Source of the DNA: Metabacillus flavus
Lineage (GTDB): Bacteria > Bacillota > Bacilli > Bacillales > Bacillaceae
Assembly: GCF_018283675.1 (NCBI RefSeq)
Contig: NZ_JAGVRK010000001.1
Span: forward strand, 2,294,001 to 2,358,000
Direction of reading: 5' to 3'
Length of the DNA: 64,000 nt
Shown here: positions 45,922-54,167 of the stretch, piece by piece
Numbering within the stretch: the stretch's first letter is position 1
How the letters are laid out: each line of letters begins with the position of its first letter
Notes under the pieces: generated by a model
What the model saw: the letters and a program-made list of their open reading frames with translations, nothing else
The model's database searches: none
Told to the model about the DNA's origin: nothing
Program-made: the position numbers and the translations under genes

Positions 45922-48348
45922 TCAGTTCTTAATATATGTGACGGAAGCTTTGTCAGCTTCAATATATTGTCCGCCGCCGAGCATTAGTTTACTTCCTTCT
46001 GCTCCATACACACGGTACATGCTTCCCTTTTTAAGTTTTTTCGTTACTTTTCCATCTTTCATTAAAGAGATGTCCTGCTTAATCATAGCAATCCCTTCAT
46101 AGTACACTGCATTTCTGTTTTCTTTTACATAATAGCCGTTTCCAACATTGTACTTGCCGTCTTCTCTATCAAATACTCTGACAGCTTCACCTTTTTTAAG
46201 CGTTCTGTGAACTTTTCCATCTGGTGTATACATAGTCAAAGGTGATTTGATCAGGATTCTGCCATTATAAACGGAGATTCCCTTCTCCTCTTTTTTCACA
46301 TAATAAGCGCCGCCGACATTATAGTAATCTTTCAATTGACCATAAACACGGTAGGAACCCTTCTTAAGCTCTGCGGACTCAGAAAGCTCGCCATTGCTGT
46401 CAATCTTGTAAAGCGGCACGTTTTTCTTAACTTTCATCATGCCGATTGGGTTTTTGTGAATGGCTGCAGAGCCTTCTTTCAATTGCGGGAATCCGTCAAC
46501 ATAGCCGACTCCGCCTGTTTTATTGATTCCGATTTGCTTGTCTACTTCAGCAATCAGTGCTTCTTTATTAACAGCTGTGATTGATAGATCCTTAAGACCG
46601 TCTCCCGGATGCTGGAAGTTGCTCAGCATATAAGAATGATTCATCATGTCTTCAATCATACGCAATCCAGTCGCCTCAGCTCCTGCCGGCACGGAAAGAA
46701 GGCGCTCGAGGTTTTTCGTATCCAGGTCATATGCCCAAACATAGTTATTCGTATGGGCACCGCTGTCCTCACCAATCAGAAGGGCATTCATATCTTCTGA
46801 ATAGCTCAGGTTATCAGGGCTTGCGATTTTATTAGGATTCGCAGTGTTTCCGTAAGCATCAGGCGCTGCCATGTCTTCTCCTGTCAGAAGTCCGCTGATG
46901 GAGGATGCTGCATATTCACTGTTGATAGACTGGCCGTTTTGATCCTTTTGGCCGCCTCCAAGATTCATTTCATATGCCGCACCGGATTTGATCTTCGGGA
47001 GCTGGATGTGATCTGCAGGCTCTTTTCCTGTAGCATCTTTTTCCATCGATTTTGATACATCAGCCATCGCGACATAGACCTTTTTGTCTTTTTTATTGAG
47101 CGCAAGACCTTCCATTTTATTCCACTCAGAAGTTGCACCTCTCATTGCAGCGTAACGGCGCGGTTCAAGGAAGGCAGCCGCCTTTTCCATTCCTGGTTTA
47201 AGCTTCAGGTATTCAACTTTTGAATTTGAATACGTTTTAACAGCTGTAAAGCCTTCTTTTTCTGTGTCAGAAACTTCAAAGATTGAGCTGAACTTCACAC
47301 CGCTGTCGATCATCGCTTTAATTTCGGCGTCTGTTCCGTGGCCAAGGCTAATCCACTCAAAATTCCCGGAACCGCCGTTTTCTGTTCCTGTTTGGTTAAA
47401 CTTCGCAGCATAAAGCGTTCCTGCTGAAAGATCCTTTTCCTTATCTGCTACATACATGAACATCATTGTATTGGCTCCGTCATCACCGAAGAACGCAGTG
47501 CGGTTATCAGGCATTACTTGCATTTGCTCGTGAGAGAATCTTCCTGTGCTGTAATGCTTCATAACTTCCGTTTTTCCGCCAGGCTTGACTGTAATTTCAG
47601 GAATCCATCCATAGTTGTATGGGTTTGCTTTCTTTTCATCACCGAAATAGAGTTTCGCAAAGCTTGTAGTCTGCGTGAAAGCTGGAGACTTTGGATCTGC
47701 TTCAAAGCTGCGTGCATCCGGCTCGTACTCTTCAGATCCTAAATGCGTTCCCCACGGAGAAGTCGATCCGTTACATGGAATCCAGATTCCGTTTACATCA
47801 GAGAAATCAATTTTTTCCACTTTCTCAGGGACAAGCTTGCCTGTCTTTTTATCCTGTTTCATTTTTGAAAGGGACATAGAAGCAGGGACGATGCCGTACG
47901 CAGATTTCCCGGCCGCATCCAATGTCTGGTATTCATAATGAGTGACCATATAAATTTCATTGCCGACTTTCAGAAGACTGTTGGAGTCCGGTGCATCAGA
48001 AACGAACGGTACAGGCTTGCCTTCAACGCTGTTGTCCATAATAGGATTACCGTTCACATCGATCGGAGTACCCGCTGCAATCATTTGACCTTTGTTAACT
48101 GCTACTTTGTCTTCTGATTTGAAAAGACGGTTGTAAGAGAGCGGATAATTTTCTTTTAAGCCGTTGCTGTAGGTTACTTCAATTGAAGCTTTTGTATAGG
48201 TGTTCACCATTTCAGGGATGGTCTTAGGTGCCTCCATGCCTTTATATTCTATGGATTTCACTGTTACTGGTCCGCTCACAGCTCCTGCGGAAGTGAAAGC
48301 AGGTACCATTAGACTAAGCGTTATTGCTGCTGCCATTCTTTTTTTCAT
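45922..48348 (-). CDS. PhoX-family (DUF839) secreted phosphatase with three C-terminal repeats
   Basis: An 808-residue exported protein. A Sec-type signal peptide covers about 1-23 (MKKRMAAAITLSLMVPAFTS); residues to about 640 are a PhoX-type beta-propeller domain, with GIWIPCNGSTSPWGTHLGSEE, STGRFSHEQ, FFGDDGANTMMFMYVAD and KIASPDNLSYSEDMNALLIGED (partial) as the metal-site blocks. PhoX enzymes are Ca/Fe-dependent alkaline phosphatases. The C-terminal about 170 residues hold three similar modules of about 55 residues with the pattern LKKGxxYRVY...YNVGxxYYVKxxxxxVYY, which look like SH3-type or wall-attachment repeats. The ATG at 48348 has GGGGG upstream and starts the signal peptide. Direct repeats resembling PhoP boxes lie upstream. 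Confidence 0.85.
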   Translation of the reverse strand: MKKRMAAAITLSLMVPAFTSAGAVSGPVTVKSIEYKGMEAPKTIPEMVNTYTKASIEVTYSNGLKENYPLSYNRLFKSEDKVAVNKGQMIAAGTPIDVNGNPIMDNSVEGKPVPFVSDAPDSNSLLKVGNEIYMVTHYEYQTLDAAGKSAYGIVPASMSLSKMKQDKKTGKLVPEKVEKIDFSDVNGIWIPCNGSTSPWGTHLGSEEYEPDARSFEADPKSPAFTQTTSFAKLYFGDEKKANPYNYGWIPEITVKPGGKTEVMKHYSTGRFSHEQMQVMPDNRTAFFGDDGANTMMFMYVADKEKDLSAGTLYAAKFNQTGTENGGSGNFEWISLGHGTDAEIKAMIDSGVKFSSIFEVSDTEKEGFTAVKTYSNSKVEYLKLKPGMEKAAAFLEPRRYAAMRGATSEWNKMEGLALNKKDKKVYVAMADVSKSMEKDATGKEPADHIQLPKIKSGAAYEMNLGGGQKDQNGQSINSEYAASSISGLLTGEDMAAPDAYGNTANPNKIASPDNLSYSEDMNALLIGEDSGAHTNNYVWAYDLDTKNLERLLSVPAGAEATGLRMIEDMMNHSYMLSNFQHPGDGLKDLSITAVNKEALIAEVDKQIGINKTGGVGYVDGFPQLKEGSAAIHKNPIGMMKVKKNVPLYKIDSNGELSESAELKKGSYRVYGQLKDYYNVGGAYYVKKEEKGISVYNGRILIKSPLTMYTPDGKVHRTLKKGEAVRVFDREDGKYNVGNGYYVKENRNAVYYEGIAMIKQDISLMKDGKVTKKLKKGSMYRVYGAEGSKLMLGGGQYIEADKASVTYIKN

Positions 48349-48403
48349 GTCAATCCCCCTAAAAGTATATAAATCCATTACAGTTCTAATTAAATCAGAG
48401 GAT

Positions 48404-48430
48404 TGTAAATTTTTTGTTACCTTTTGTATA
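48404..48430 (-). promoter_or_regulatory. Candidate PhoP box upstream of the PhoX-type gene
   Basis: On the minus strand TATACA (48425-48430), GTAACA (48415-48420) and TTTACA (48404-48409) recur at 10-11 bp steps, the layout of Pho regulon boxes (TTWACA-like direct repeats one helical turn apart). A weaker TTTAGA lies at 48437-48442. It is 55-80 bp upstream of the start codon. Confidence 0.5.
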
Positions 48431-48442
48431 ATTTCGTCTAAA

Positions 48443-48939
48443 TTTTCACACTGTATATAAAAATTACTATAATATGTTAATTCCATCAATCCAAAAGATC
48501 ACCACTTGCAATAAATCATTTAATGAAATTCACCGCAGTTTTATTGGTCATTTAACCGAATTCATTTCCTTATTTTATATAAACACCAAATACACCCTAA
48601 ACTTAATTCGGAATAATAGTACTCTGGTAATATATTTCATTACAAAAATTAACATAATCAATACAAAATTATTGCGAATTGGTTTCTTTTTAGATATTCA
48701 GGCGTTTTTTTCGGACATTTTATCCCTTATTCTCGCTTTGCAAGCGAAAAAGTACGACGCCGTTACTAATGAATTAGGAACTAATGCTTGCAATTATGAG
48801 TTCTGGCACCATCAAAACCATCACCGATCCATTAATGAGCGACCATTAATATTGGGGACGATTCAAATTCACTGGCATCACTTAAGAGGATGAAAACGGA
48901 CCACCGCTATAATACTCACAGATTTTTTATAAATTCAGC
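48443..48939. other. AT-rich 0.5 kb region without recognisable gene
   Basis: No frame has a credible start, codon usage or similarity I can recognise; an apparent frame on the plus strand has no ribosome site and an unlikely composition. Visible structure is limited to a CGCTTTGCAAGCG hairpin near 48735 and ATTAATG-AGCGAC-CATTAAT at 48831-48850. It may be a decayed insertion or gene remnant. Confidence 0.45.
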
Positions 48940-48985
48940 AGCCAAAAAGGCAGCGAACCCCTTGGATTCAGCTGCCTTTTTGGCT
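48940..48985 (-). terminator. Strong hairpin after endoQ
   Basis: AGCCAAAAAGGCAGC (48940-48954) and GCTGCCTTTTTGGCT (48971-48985) form a perfect 15-bp stem with a 16-base loop, 5 bp after the endoQ stop. The T run is inside the stem rather than after it. Confidence 0.75.
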
Positions 48986-48989
48986 TTGT

Positions 48990-50156
48990 TTATGTTCGAT
49001 CAACTTTACCGTATACGCCTCCCCCGCCGCCAAATATGGCAAGTCTACCGCTTCGCGCATTTGCAATTAGCTCCGCAATTTTTGCAGGAACTGCACGGGC
49101 TAGTTCATCCTTCGATACACGATGAAGAATATCCATTTCTGTACCGAAATGATCTTTCAGTTTCACAAGTGTTTTAGGTCCAACCCCCGGTAAAAATTGA
49201 AGCGGAACCTGGTGAATGTAGGGGGGGCGGGTGTTTATGTTTACAGGCGAATCCGCAAGATCCTTTAATCGATCACTGACCCCTTTTACGACTTTCCTTG
49301 AATGGCATCTTGGACAGACCTTGACTTCATAGGTCACGGCTGCGCCACAGCCTTCACATACAGTGTGATGATATTTACCTAGAAGCGGATTAAGACCGTA
49401 ATTTGCAAGGATCGTTCTTCCATTCTCATTTTTAAGAGCCAATACTAATTCTTTATAGGAAGGTTCCATCAATCGCAGCTTCTGGTATTCTCTTGCTATT
49501 TTACCTGTTGAATGAGCATCCGAGTTCGTTACAAAAGGATAAACATCAAGCTCGGAAATGGCAGACGCCATTTCTGTATCCGCGCTTAATCCCAGCTCCA
49601 CCGCATCAATTAAACTCGGATCAAAGACCTCGGTTAATGATTTTTTTACTCCCCTTCCATACAAGCTTTTGAAAGGAGTGAATATATGAGCCGGGATGAA
49701 TAGTCCGCCCAGCTCTTTTACTTTCAGCTGGAGAACCTTCCCTGGTGCGTAGATTCTTTGCGAGCTGAGGGTATTATTTTTCATGTATTGAGAAATCCAT
49801 ACCGAGAACTCTTTCATTGTTTTCAAGTGTGGAAAATAGACAAGTACATGAATGGGTCCAGAACAAGTTTCGTCATAGATTTCGAGCTCTGACCCAAGAA
49901 TCAGGGTCGTATTTTGAAAACGGATTCCGCCGCCGTCAAGCTCTATGCATGCACCTGTTTCCAGCAAATGATCTGCTTCTTCCAGAACTTCCGGGACGTG
50001 GGCATCTATTATGCCAATTATGTCCATTCCCTTCTCTTCGCTGGCTGCCGCTAAAACAGACGAAAGGGTTAATGCTCTGGAAGCGGTAATCTTAACTGGC
50101 TTTCCTGACATGGAAGAGCCGATGTGAACGTGCAGATCGGCAAAAAATTCCTTCAT
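48990..50156 (-). CDS. Endonuclease Q (EndoQ), PHP-domain DNA repair nuclease (YqxK)
   Basis: A 388-residue protein. The N-terminal PHP domain has FADLHVHIG, GIIDAHVPE, GSELEIYDE, PAHIFTPFKS and VTNSDAHS, the metal ligands of the family. A zinc ribbon follows near residue 265 (CEGCG and CPRCHSRK), and the C-terminus has a helix-hairpin-helix (FLPGVGPKTLVKLKDHFG). This is the architecture of EndoQ, which nicks DNA 5' to deoxyuridine, hypoxanthine and abasic sites and is restricted in bacteria to a few groups including Bacillus. Its start overlaps the nudF stop by 4 bp. Confidence 0.88.
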   Translation of the reverse strand: MKEFFADLHVHIGSSMSGKPVKITASRALTLSSVLAAASEEKGMDIIGIIDAHVPEVLEEADHLLETGACIELDGGGIRFQNTTLILGSELEIYDETCSGPIHVLVYFPHLKTMKEFSVWISQYMKNNTLSSQRIYAPGKVLQLKVKELGGLFIPAHIFTPFKSLYGRGVKKSLTEVFDPSLIDAVELGLSADTEMASAISELDVYPFVTNSDAHSTGKIAREYQKLRLMEPSYKELVLALKNENGRTILANYGLNPLLGKYHHTVCEGCGAAVTYEVKVCPRCHSRKVVKGVSDRLKDLADSPVNINTRPPYIHQVPLQFLPGVGPKTLVKLKDHFGTEMDILHRVSKDELARAVPAKIAELIANARSGRLAIFGGGGGVYGKVDRT

Positions 50157-50707
50157 TTTGCCTTTATTGCTTGACGAAGCTTTAAATATTGAACAGCATA
50201 GGCCGTTTTTGCATCATAAATTCGCCCGTTTGCCACCATTTCCTCTGCTTCTTCAAGCGTCACTTCCATTAACTCCACAAACTCATCCTCGTCAAGACTT
50301 GCTTTATTTTTTAAAGGAATTAAGTCTTCAGTTATGTATAAATGAACCAGTTCATCCGCAAAACCTGGTGATGTATAGAACGAAATAAGATGGTCGATAC
50401 TTCCTGCTGTATAGCCTGTCTCTTCCTCCAGCTCACGAACTGCAGTTGTTTCAGGTTTTTCGCCTTTTTCCAGTTTTCCTGCTGGAATTTCAACCAGAGT
50501 CCGTTCAAGCGCCTTGCGGAACTGCTCAACCATCAATATTTTCCCGTCACTTGTCAGGGCTATAACAGCCACTGCCCCAGGATGCTTAATGATTTCGCGC
50601 TTTGAAGTTTTCCCGTTAGGAAGCTCGACTTCCTGTACATATAAATCAATGATTTTGCCTGAGTATATTTGCTCGGATGAAAGTTCTTTTTCTCTTAAAT
50701 GCTCCAT
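50153..50707 (-). CDS. nudF: ADP-ribose pyrophosphatase NudF (Nudix hydrolase)
   Basis: A 184-residue Nudix enzyme that cleaves ADP-ribose to AMP and ribose 5-phosphate. The Nudix box runs from GKLEKGEKPET to VRELEEETGYTAG, and the ADPRase-specific proline lies about 16 residues later in FYTSPGFADE. The ATG at 50707 has AGGAG 8 bases upstream. It is translationally coupled with endoQ, linking two nucleotide or DNA quality genes, and diverges from mciZ. Confidence 0.95.
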   Translation of the reverse strand: MEHLREKELSSEQIYSGKIIDLYVQEVELPNGKTSKREIIKHPGAVAVIALTSDGKILMVEQFRKALERTLVEIPAGKLEKGEKPETTAVRELEEETGYTAGSIDHLISFYTSPGFADELVHLYITEDLIPLKNKASLDEDEFVELMEVTLEEAEEMVANGRIYDAKTAYAVQYLKLRQAIKAK

Positions 50708-50742
50708 CTTTTCAGCTCCTGTCGTAATATTCACGCTATCCT

Positions 50743-50750
50743 CATACATT
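50743..50750 (+). promoter_or_regulatory. Candidate sigma-E -10 element of mciZ
   Basis: CATACATT is an exact sigma-E -10 (CATACANT). An upstream TAATATT resembles the -35 but at a short distance (11 bp), so only the -10 is convincing. mciZ is under sigma-E in B. subtilis. Confidence 0.4.
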
Positions 50751-50788
50751 CTATCATAACCCTCTTTAAACGAAAGGAACGGGATCGC

Positions 50789-50911
50789 ATGAAAATATAC
50801 AAACTTGAAAAAGGGATCATCCTTGTCGGAAAAGCATGGGAAATCAGAATGAAACTAAAGGAATACAGCAAGCAATTTACAACTGTTAAGGAATGGATTG
50901 ACAAAACATAA
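50789..50911 (+). CDS. mciZ: Mother cell inhibitor of FtsZ, MciZ
   Basis: A 40-residue peptide that blocks FtsZ polymerisation by capping filament ends, shutting off division in the mother cell during sporulation. The sequence starts MKIYKLEKGIILVGKAWEIR and ends KEWIDKT; the core GxxLVGKAWEIRxKLKEY and the final WI-K match the B. subtilis peptide closely. An AAAGGAACGGG site lies 6-11 bases before the ATG. Position next to nudF, divergent, is the same as in B. subtilis. Confidence 0.93.
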   Translation: MKIYKLEKGIILVGKAWEIRMKLKEYSKQFTTVKEWIDKT

Positions 50912-50984
50912 GACAGGCTTCCCGTTTGCAATTTCATCGGCGGTATACTACTGTCAGAATATATAGGACAGGAGGGAAACGCTG

Positions 50985-51905
50985 ATGGAAAAGAGACAAA
51001 TCGGGCGCTCAGATTTATATGTGAGCAAAATGGGGCTGGGCTGCATGTCACTTGGCAAAGAAGAGTCACATGCAAGATCCATCATTGATGAAGCCATCGA
51101 GCTTGGGATTAATTATTTTGATACAGCCGACCTTTACGACTTCGGTCTAAATGAAGAATTTGTGGGTAAGGCCATTCAAAACCGCAGACAGGACCTCATC
51201 ATTGCGACAAAGGCGGGGAATCGCTGGGAAGAAGGAAAGGAAGGCTGGACGTGGGATCCGTCACAATCTCATATCCAGAAGGCTGTCAAAGACAGTTTAC
51301 AAAGACTTGGGACAGATTACATTGACCTCTACCAGCTGCACGGAGGCACAATCGATGACAATATTGATGAAACGATTGAAGCCTTTGAAGAACTGAAAAA
51401 AGAAGGTCTTATACGAGAGTACGGGATTTCTTCCATAAGACCGAACGTAATCAAGCAGTATCTTGAGAAATCATCGATTGTCTCTATCATGATGCAATAC
51501 AGTCTAGTTGACCGGAGACCGGAGGAATGGTTTCCTCTTATCGAGGAACATGGAGTCAGTGTTATTGCACGGGGGCCGCTGGCCAAAGGAATTCTTTCTG
51601 ACCGGGAGTTAGACCAGGCTAGTTCAAATATGAAAGAAAAAGGATATATGAGCTATTCTTTTGCAGAGCTTGCTGAATTGCGTGCAGAATTGAAAAAAGC
51701 GGCACCGCGACACTCTTATACGGAGGCAGCCCTCCAATATTGCCTGGCTTCACCAGCTGTTGCAGCCGTGATTCCTGGGGCAAGCAAGCTTTCGCAGCTA
51801 AAGCAGAATGCAGCGGCTGTGCATGCAGAACCGCTTACTAAGGAAGAAGCCGGGCTTCTTCGCAAAATAAGCAAGGCCGGCCAATATGAACAGCATAGAG
51901 AATAG
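50985..51905 (+). CDS. yqkF: Aldo/keto reductase (YqkF-like)
   Basis: A 306-residue NAD(P)H-dependent (beta/alpha)8 oxidoreductase. The AKR catalytic tetrad is visible: Asp and Tyr in FDTADLYDFG, Lys in IIATKAG, His in YQLHGGTIDD. The C-terminal cofactor loop reads VIPGASKLSQLKQNA. Substrate unknown. AGGAGG lies 8 bases before the ATG; downstream of mciZ as in B. subtilis. Confidence 0.9.
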   Translation: MEKRQIGRSDLYVSKMGLGCMSLGKEESHARSIIDEAIELGINYFDTADLYDFGLNEEFVGKAIQNRRQDLIIATKAGNRWEEGKEGWTWDPSQSHIQKAVKDSLQRLGTDYIDLYQLHGGTIDDNIDETIEAFEELKKEGLIREYGISSIRPNVIKQYLEKSSIVSIMMQYSLVDRRPEEWFPLIEEHGVSVIARGPLAKGILSDRELDQASSNMKEKGYMSYSFAELAELRAELKKAAPRHSYTEAALQYCLASPAVAAVIPGASKLSQLKQNAAAVHAEPLTKEEAGLLRKISKAGQYEQHRE

Positions 51906-51907
51906 AA

Positions 51908-51945
51908 AGAAAGCTCTGGCCGCTAATGGATCAGAGCTTTTTTTG
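51908..51945 (+). terminator. Terminator of the aldo/keto reductase gene
   Basis: AAAGCTCTG and CAGAGCTTT flank GCCGCTAATGGAT and are followed by TTTTTG. Confidence 0.88.
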
Positions 51946-52026
51946 TATCTTTTTTTCAATGGATGGATGAATTCTTCTCCAAAAAGGGTATTGAAATCGT
52001 AAATAACTCTCTGGAGGTACATAGGA

Positions 52027-52815
52027 ATGACAAACAGTTCGGTAAAAAACACGAAGGTTGCAATCGTTTCAGGCGGAGGATCCGGTATTGGTAAAGCGGC
52101 TGCCCTAAAATTTGCTCGTGAAGGAATTCGGGTTTGCATATTGGATTTGGATAAGGAAAGCGCGCTTGAGGTAAGAGATGAAATTAATCAATTTGGCGGG
52201 GAAGCCATTGCGATTGAAACGGATATGGCGGATGAAGCGATGGTTAAGGCTGCAATTGAAGAGGTTGAAAACCATTGGGGTAATTTAGACATTATCTTTA
52301 ATAATGCAGGAATAAATGGCGTCTTCTCATCAATTGAAGAAATGGAAGCAGACGATTGGGATAAAACGATCCAAATCAATTTGAGAAGTACGTTTCTATT
52401 TGTGAAATACAGCATTCCTTTGCTTAGAGAAAACGGGGGCAGCATTATCATTACCAGTTCCATTAACGGGAACCGCATCTATAAGAACTTCGGGATGTCA
52501 GCTTACAGCACAACGAAAGCGGCTCAGGTTGCCTTTATGAAAATGGCTGCGCTGGAATTGGCTCAATTTAAGATCAGAGTAAATGCTATTTGCCCGGGTG
52601 CGATTGACACAAATATCGATGCTTCAACCGACAAGCAGGAGAACCTGAAAGAGGTAGAAATTCCGGTCGAATACCCGGAAGGCAATCAGCCTCTTGCCCA
52701 AGGATCCGGTCAGCCTGAACAGGTAGCCGATCTTGTTTATTTTCTTGCATCCGAACAGTCCTCTCATATCACAGGAACAGAAATTTATATTGATGGGGCA
52801 GAGTCCCTGCTATAA
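52027..52815 (+). CDS. SDR family NAD(P)-dependent oxidoreductase
   Basis: A 262-residue classical short-chain dehydrogenase. Cofactor motif SGGGSGIGKAAAL replaces the usual TGxxxGxG Thr by Ser; the acidic residue of DLDKES after beta2 suggests NAD(H). NNAG, ITSSINGN (catalytic Ser) and YSTTKAA (Tyr and Lys) complete the active site. Substrate unknown. It is flanked by terminators on both sides, so it forms its own unit. Confidence 0.88.
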   Translation: MTNSSVKNTKVAIVSGGGSGIGKAAALKFAREGIRVCILDLDKESALEVRDEINQFGGEAIAIETDMADEAMVKAAIEEVENHWGNLDIIFNNAGINGVFSSIEEMEADDWDKTIQINLRSTFLFVKYSIPLLRENGGSIIITSSINGNRIYKNFGMSAYSTTKAAQVAFMKMAALELAQFKIRVNAICPGAIDTNIDASTDKQENLKEVEIPVEYPEGNQPLAQGSGQPEQVADLVYFLASEQSSHITGTEIYIDGAESLL

Positions 52816-52821
52816 CGCTAG

Positions 52822-52856
52822 AAATGGGCGGAGCCGTTGTTCCGCCTATTTTTATT
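52822..52856 (+). terminator. Terminator of the SDR gene
   Basis: GGGCGGA and TCCGCCT pair around GCCGTTGT and are followed by ATTTTTATTT. Confidence 0.85.
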
Positions 52857-52963
52857 TAGTGCATCTTTAAATTCAAGTCTCCTGTGAAAAGAGTTTGTAA
52901 AGTTTATGAGAAAAGGCTTTCTAATATGAAGCAGTCGAAATTCTATTCGGTGAATAAACTCTC

Positions 52964-53347
52964 TCATTCCTCAGCCTGATTTTCTTCCCGCAATCTTAGC
53001 TGAGTGCGAATCTCAGCAGCGGTTCTAGTCGGATTCTCTACCTGCAGCACAATAAGCCTGTATTTAGGATGGCCATTAAGTTCCATTAACAGTAGCGGTC
53101 CTCTGCCGCTGTAGGAAAGAAAATACCACTCATTCCTGTATTTATAGCTTCCTTCATAAATATGGAGAAAAGAAATGGACGTCCCTGGCATCCGCATCAT
53201 CCATCTTGGAGCTTCAAATTGATCCACATAGACCTGGCTAATTGTTTCATAAGGAATGTCGAGCTTCATTTTAATGGCGAAAAACCCTGTGAGACCCGTT
53301 AAACGAACAACTGCTTTGTCTTTTTCCAGTTCAATTATTCTTCCCAT
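52964..53347 (-). CDS. Conserved hypothetical protein, possible PH-like beta domain
   Basis: I do not recognise this family. The protein of about 127 residues has alternating beta-rich segments (KAVVRLTGLTGFFAIKMKLDI, SISFLHIYEG, KYRNEWYFLSYSGRG, PLLLMELNG) and a C-terminal helix (NPTRTAAEIRTQLRLREEN). The pattern of a GxGPLLLMEL strand followed by a charged helix recalls bacterial PH-like domains that describe regulator or membrane-associated proteins; this is a guess. No signal peptide or transmembrane helix. The ATG at 53347 or a GTG at 53359 may be the start. Confidence 0.6.
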   Translation of the reverse strand: MGRIIELEKDKAVVRLTGLTGFFAIKMKLDIPYETISQVYVDQFEAPRWMMRMPGTSISFLHIYEGSYKYRNEWYFLSYSGRGPLLLMELNGHPKYRLIVLQVENPTRTAAEIRTQLRLREENQAEE

Positions 53348-53374
53348 TGCTTCCCGCACCCTTCTTTTTAAAAA

Positions 53375-53440
53375 TAGCTCTGTTAAACTTGGCTGTTGAT
53401 TTCCGTTGCAGGAATCAACATCAGGCTTTAACAGAGCCTA
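53375..53440. repeat. 66-bp hairpin element with GCTCTGTTAAA ends
   Basis: TAGCTCTGTTAAA at one end and TTTAACAGAGCCTA at the other are inverted repeats with one bulged base; inside, TGTTGATTTCC and GGAATCAACA pair, leaving GTTGCA in the loop. The element can fold end to end, is flanked by A/T runs, and looks like a miniature inverted-repeat element. It lies between the scoB terminator and the hypothetical gene. Confidence 0.65.
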
Positions 53441-53442
53441 AA

Positions 53443-53481
53443 AAATAAGGCAGAACAGGGATTTACCGCCGTTCTGCCTTT
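53443..53481 (-). terminator. Terminator of the scoA-scoB operon
   Basis: On the minus strand AAGGCAGAAC and GTTCTGCCTT pair around GGCGGTAAATCCCT and are followed by ATTTTTT. Confidence 0.9.
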
Positions 53482-53486
53482 GCAGG

Positions 53487-54155
53487 TTAATAAGCTTCGA
53501 GAATCACGTCGTCTCCTGCTATTAGTTCAGGCTCAGTCGAATTTATAATATCTTCGACTGTATACCCTTTTGCGATTTCCACCAATTTCAATCCAAGCTC
53601 GGTAACATCCAGTACAGCCCGGTCCGTAATAATGCGGTGTACGACTTTTTTTCCTGTAAGAGGCAATGAGCACTCTTTTAAAATCTTTGGAGAACCGTTC
53701 TTGCTGACATGTTCCATAATGACGATGATCCGCTGTGCGCCATGAACAAGGTCCATCGCGCCGCCCATCCCTTTAATCATTTTACCAGGTATCATCCAAT
53801 TTGCCAGGTCTCCTGTTTCTGAAACTTCCATCCCGCCTAAAATCGCCAGGTTCACATGGCCTCCGCGGATCATGCCAAACGATTCGGCGCTATCAAAATA
53901 GGAAGCTCCTGAAATGGCGGTGACCGTTTCTTTTCCAGCGTTTATCAAATCCGGATCTACATCCCCCTCTTCAGGATATGGTCCGATGCCGAGCAGGCCG
54001 TTCTCCGATTGCAGCACAACCTGCTTGTTTTCCTGGATATAATTTGCAACAAGGGTCGGCATCCCGATTCCAAGATTCACGTAGAAGCCGTCTTGAATTT
54101 CTCTTTCCGCACGCTTTGCTATTTTTTCTCTGACCAGCACTTTATCTTCAATCAT
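53487..54155 (-). CDS. scoB: 3-oxoacid CoA-transferase subunit B
   Basis: A 222-residue CoA-transferase subunit. The catalytic glutamate lies in [15 protein letters not shown], the CoA-transferase family 2 signature; GLGIGMPT occurs near the N-terminus. With ScoA it transfers CoA from succinyl-CoA to acetoacetate. It starts 12 bp after scoA with GGGGGAAC as ribosome site. The neighbouring thiolase and HMG-CoA lyase support acetoacetate as substrate. Confidence 0.92.
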   Translation of the reverse strand: MIEDKVLVREKIAKRAEREIQDGFYVNLGIGMPTLVANYIQENKQVVLQSENGLLGIGPYPEEGDVDPDLINAGKETVTAISGASYFDSAESFGMIRGGHVNLAILGGMEVSETGDLANWMIPGKMIKGMGGAMDLVHGAQRIIVIMEHVSKNGSPKILKECSLPLTGKKVVHRIITDRAVLDVTELGLKLVEIAKGYTVEDIINSTEPELIAGDDVILEAY

Positions 54156-54167
54156 GACCGTTCCCCC

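Noticed and set aside
48474-48893. Plus-strand open frame of 139 codons
   Set aside because: No ribosome site, unusual residue make-up (many Asn, Ile, His), no recognisable motif, and it crosses the PhoX upstream region. Treated as chance.
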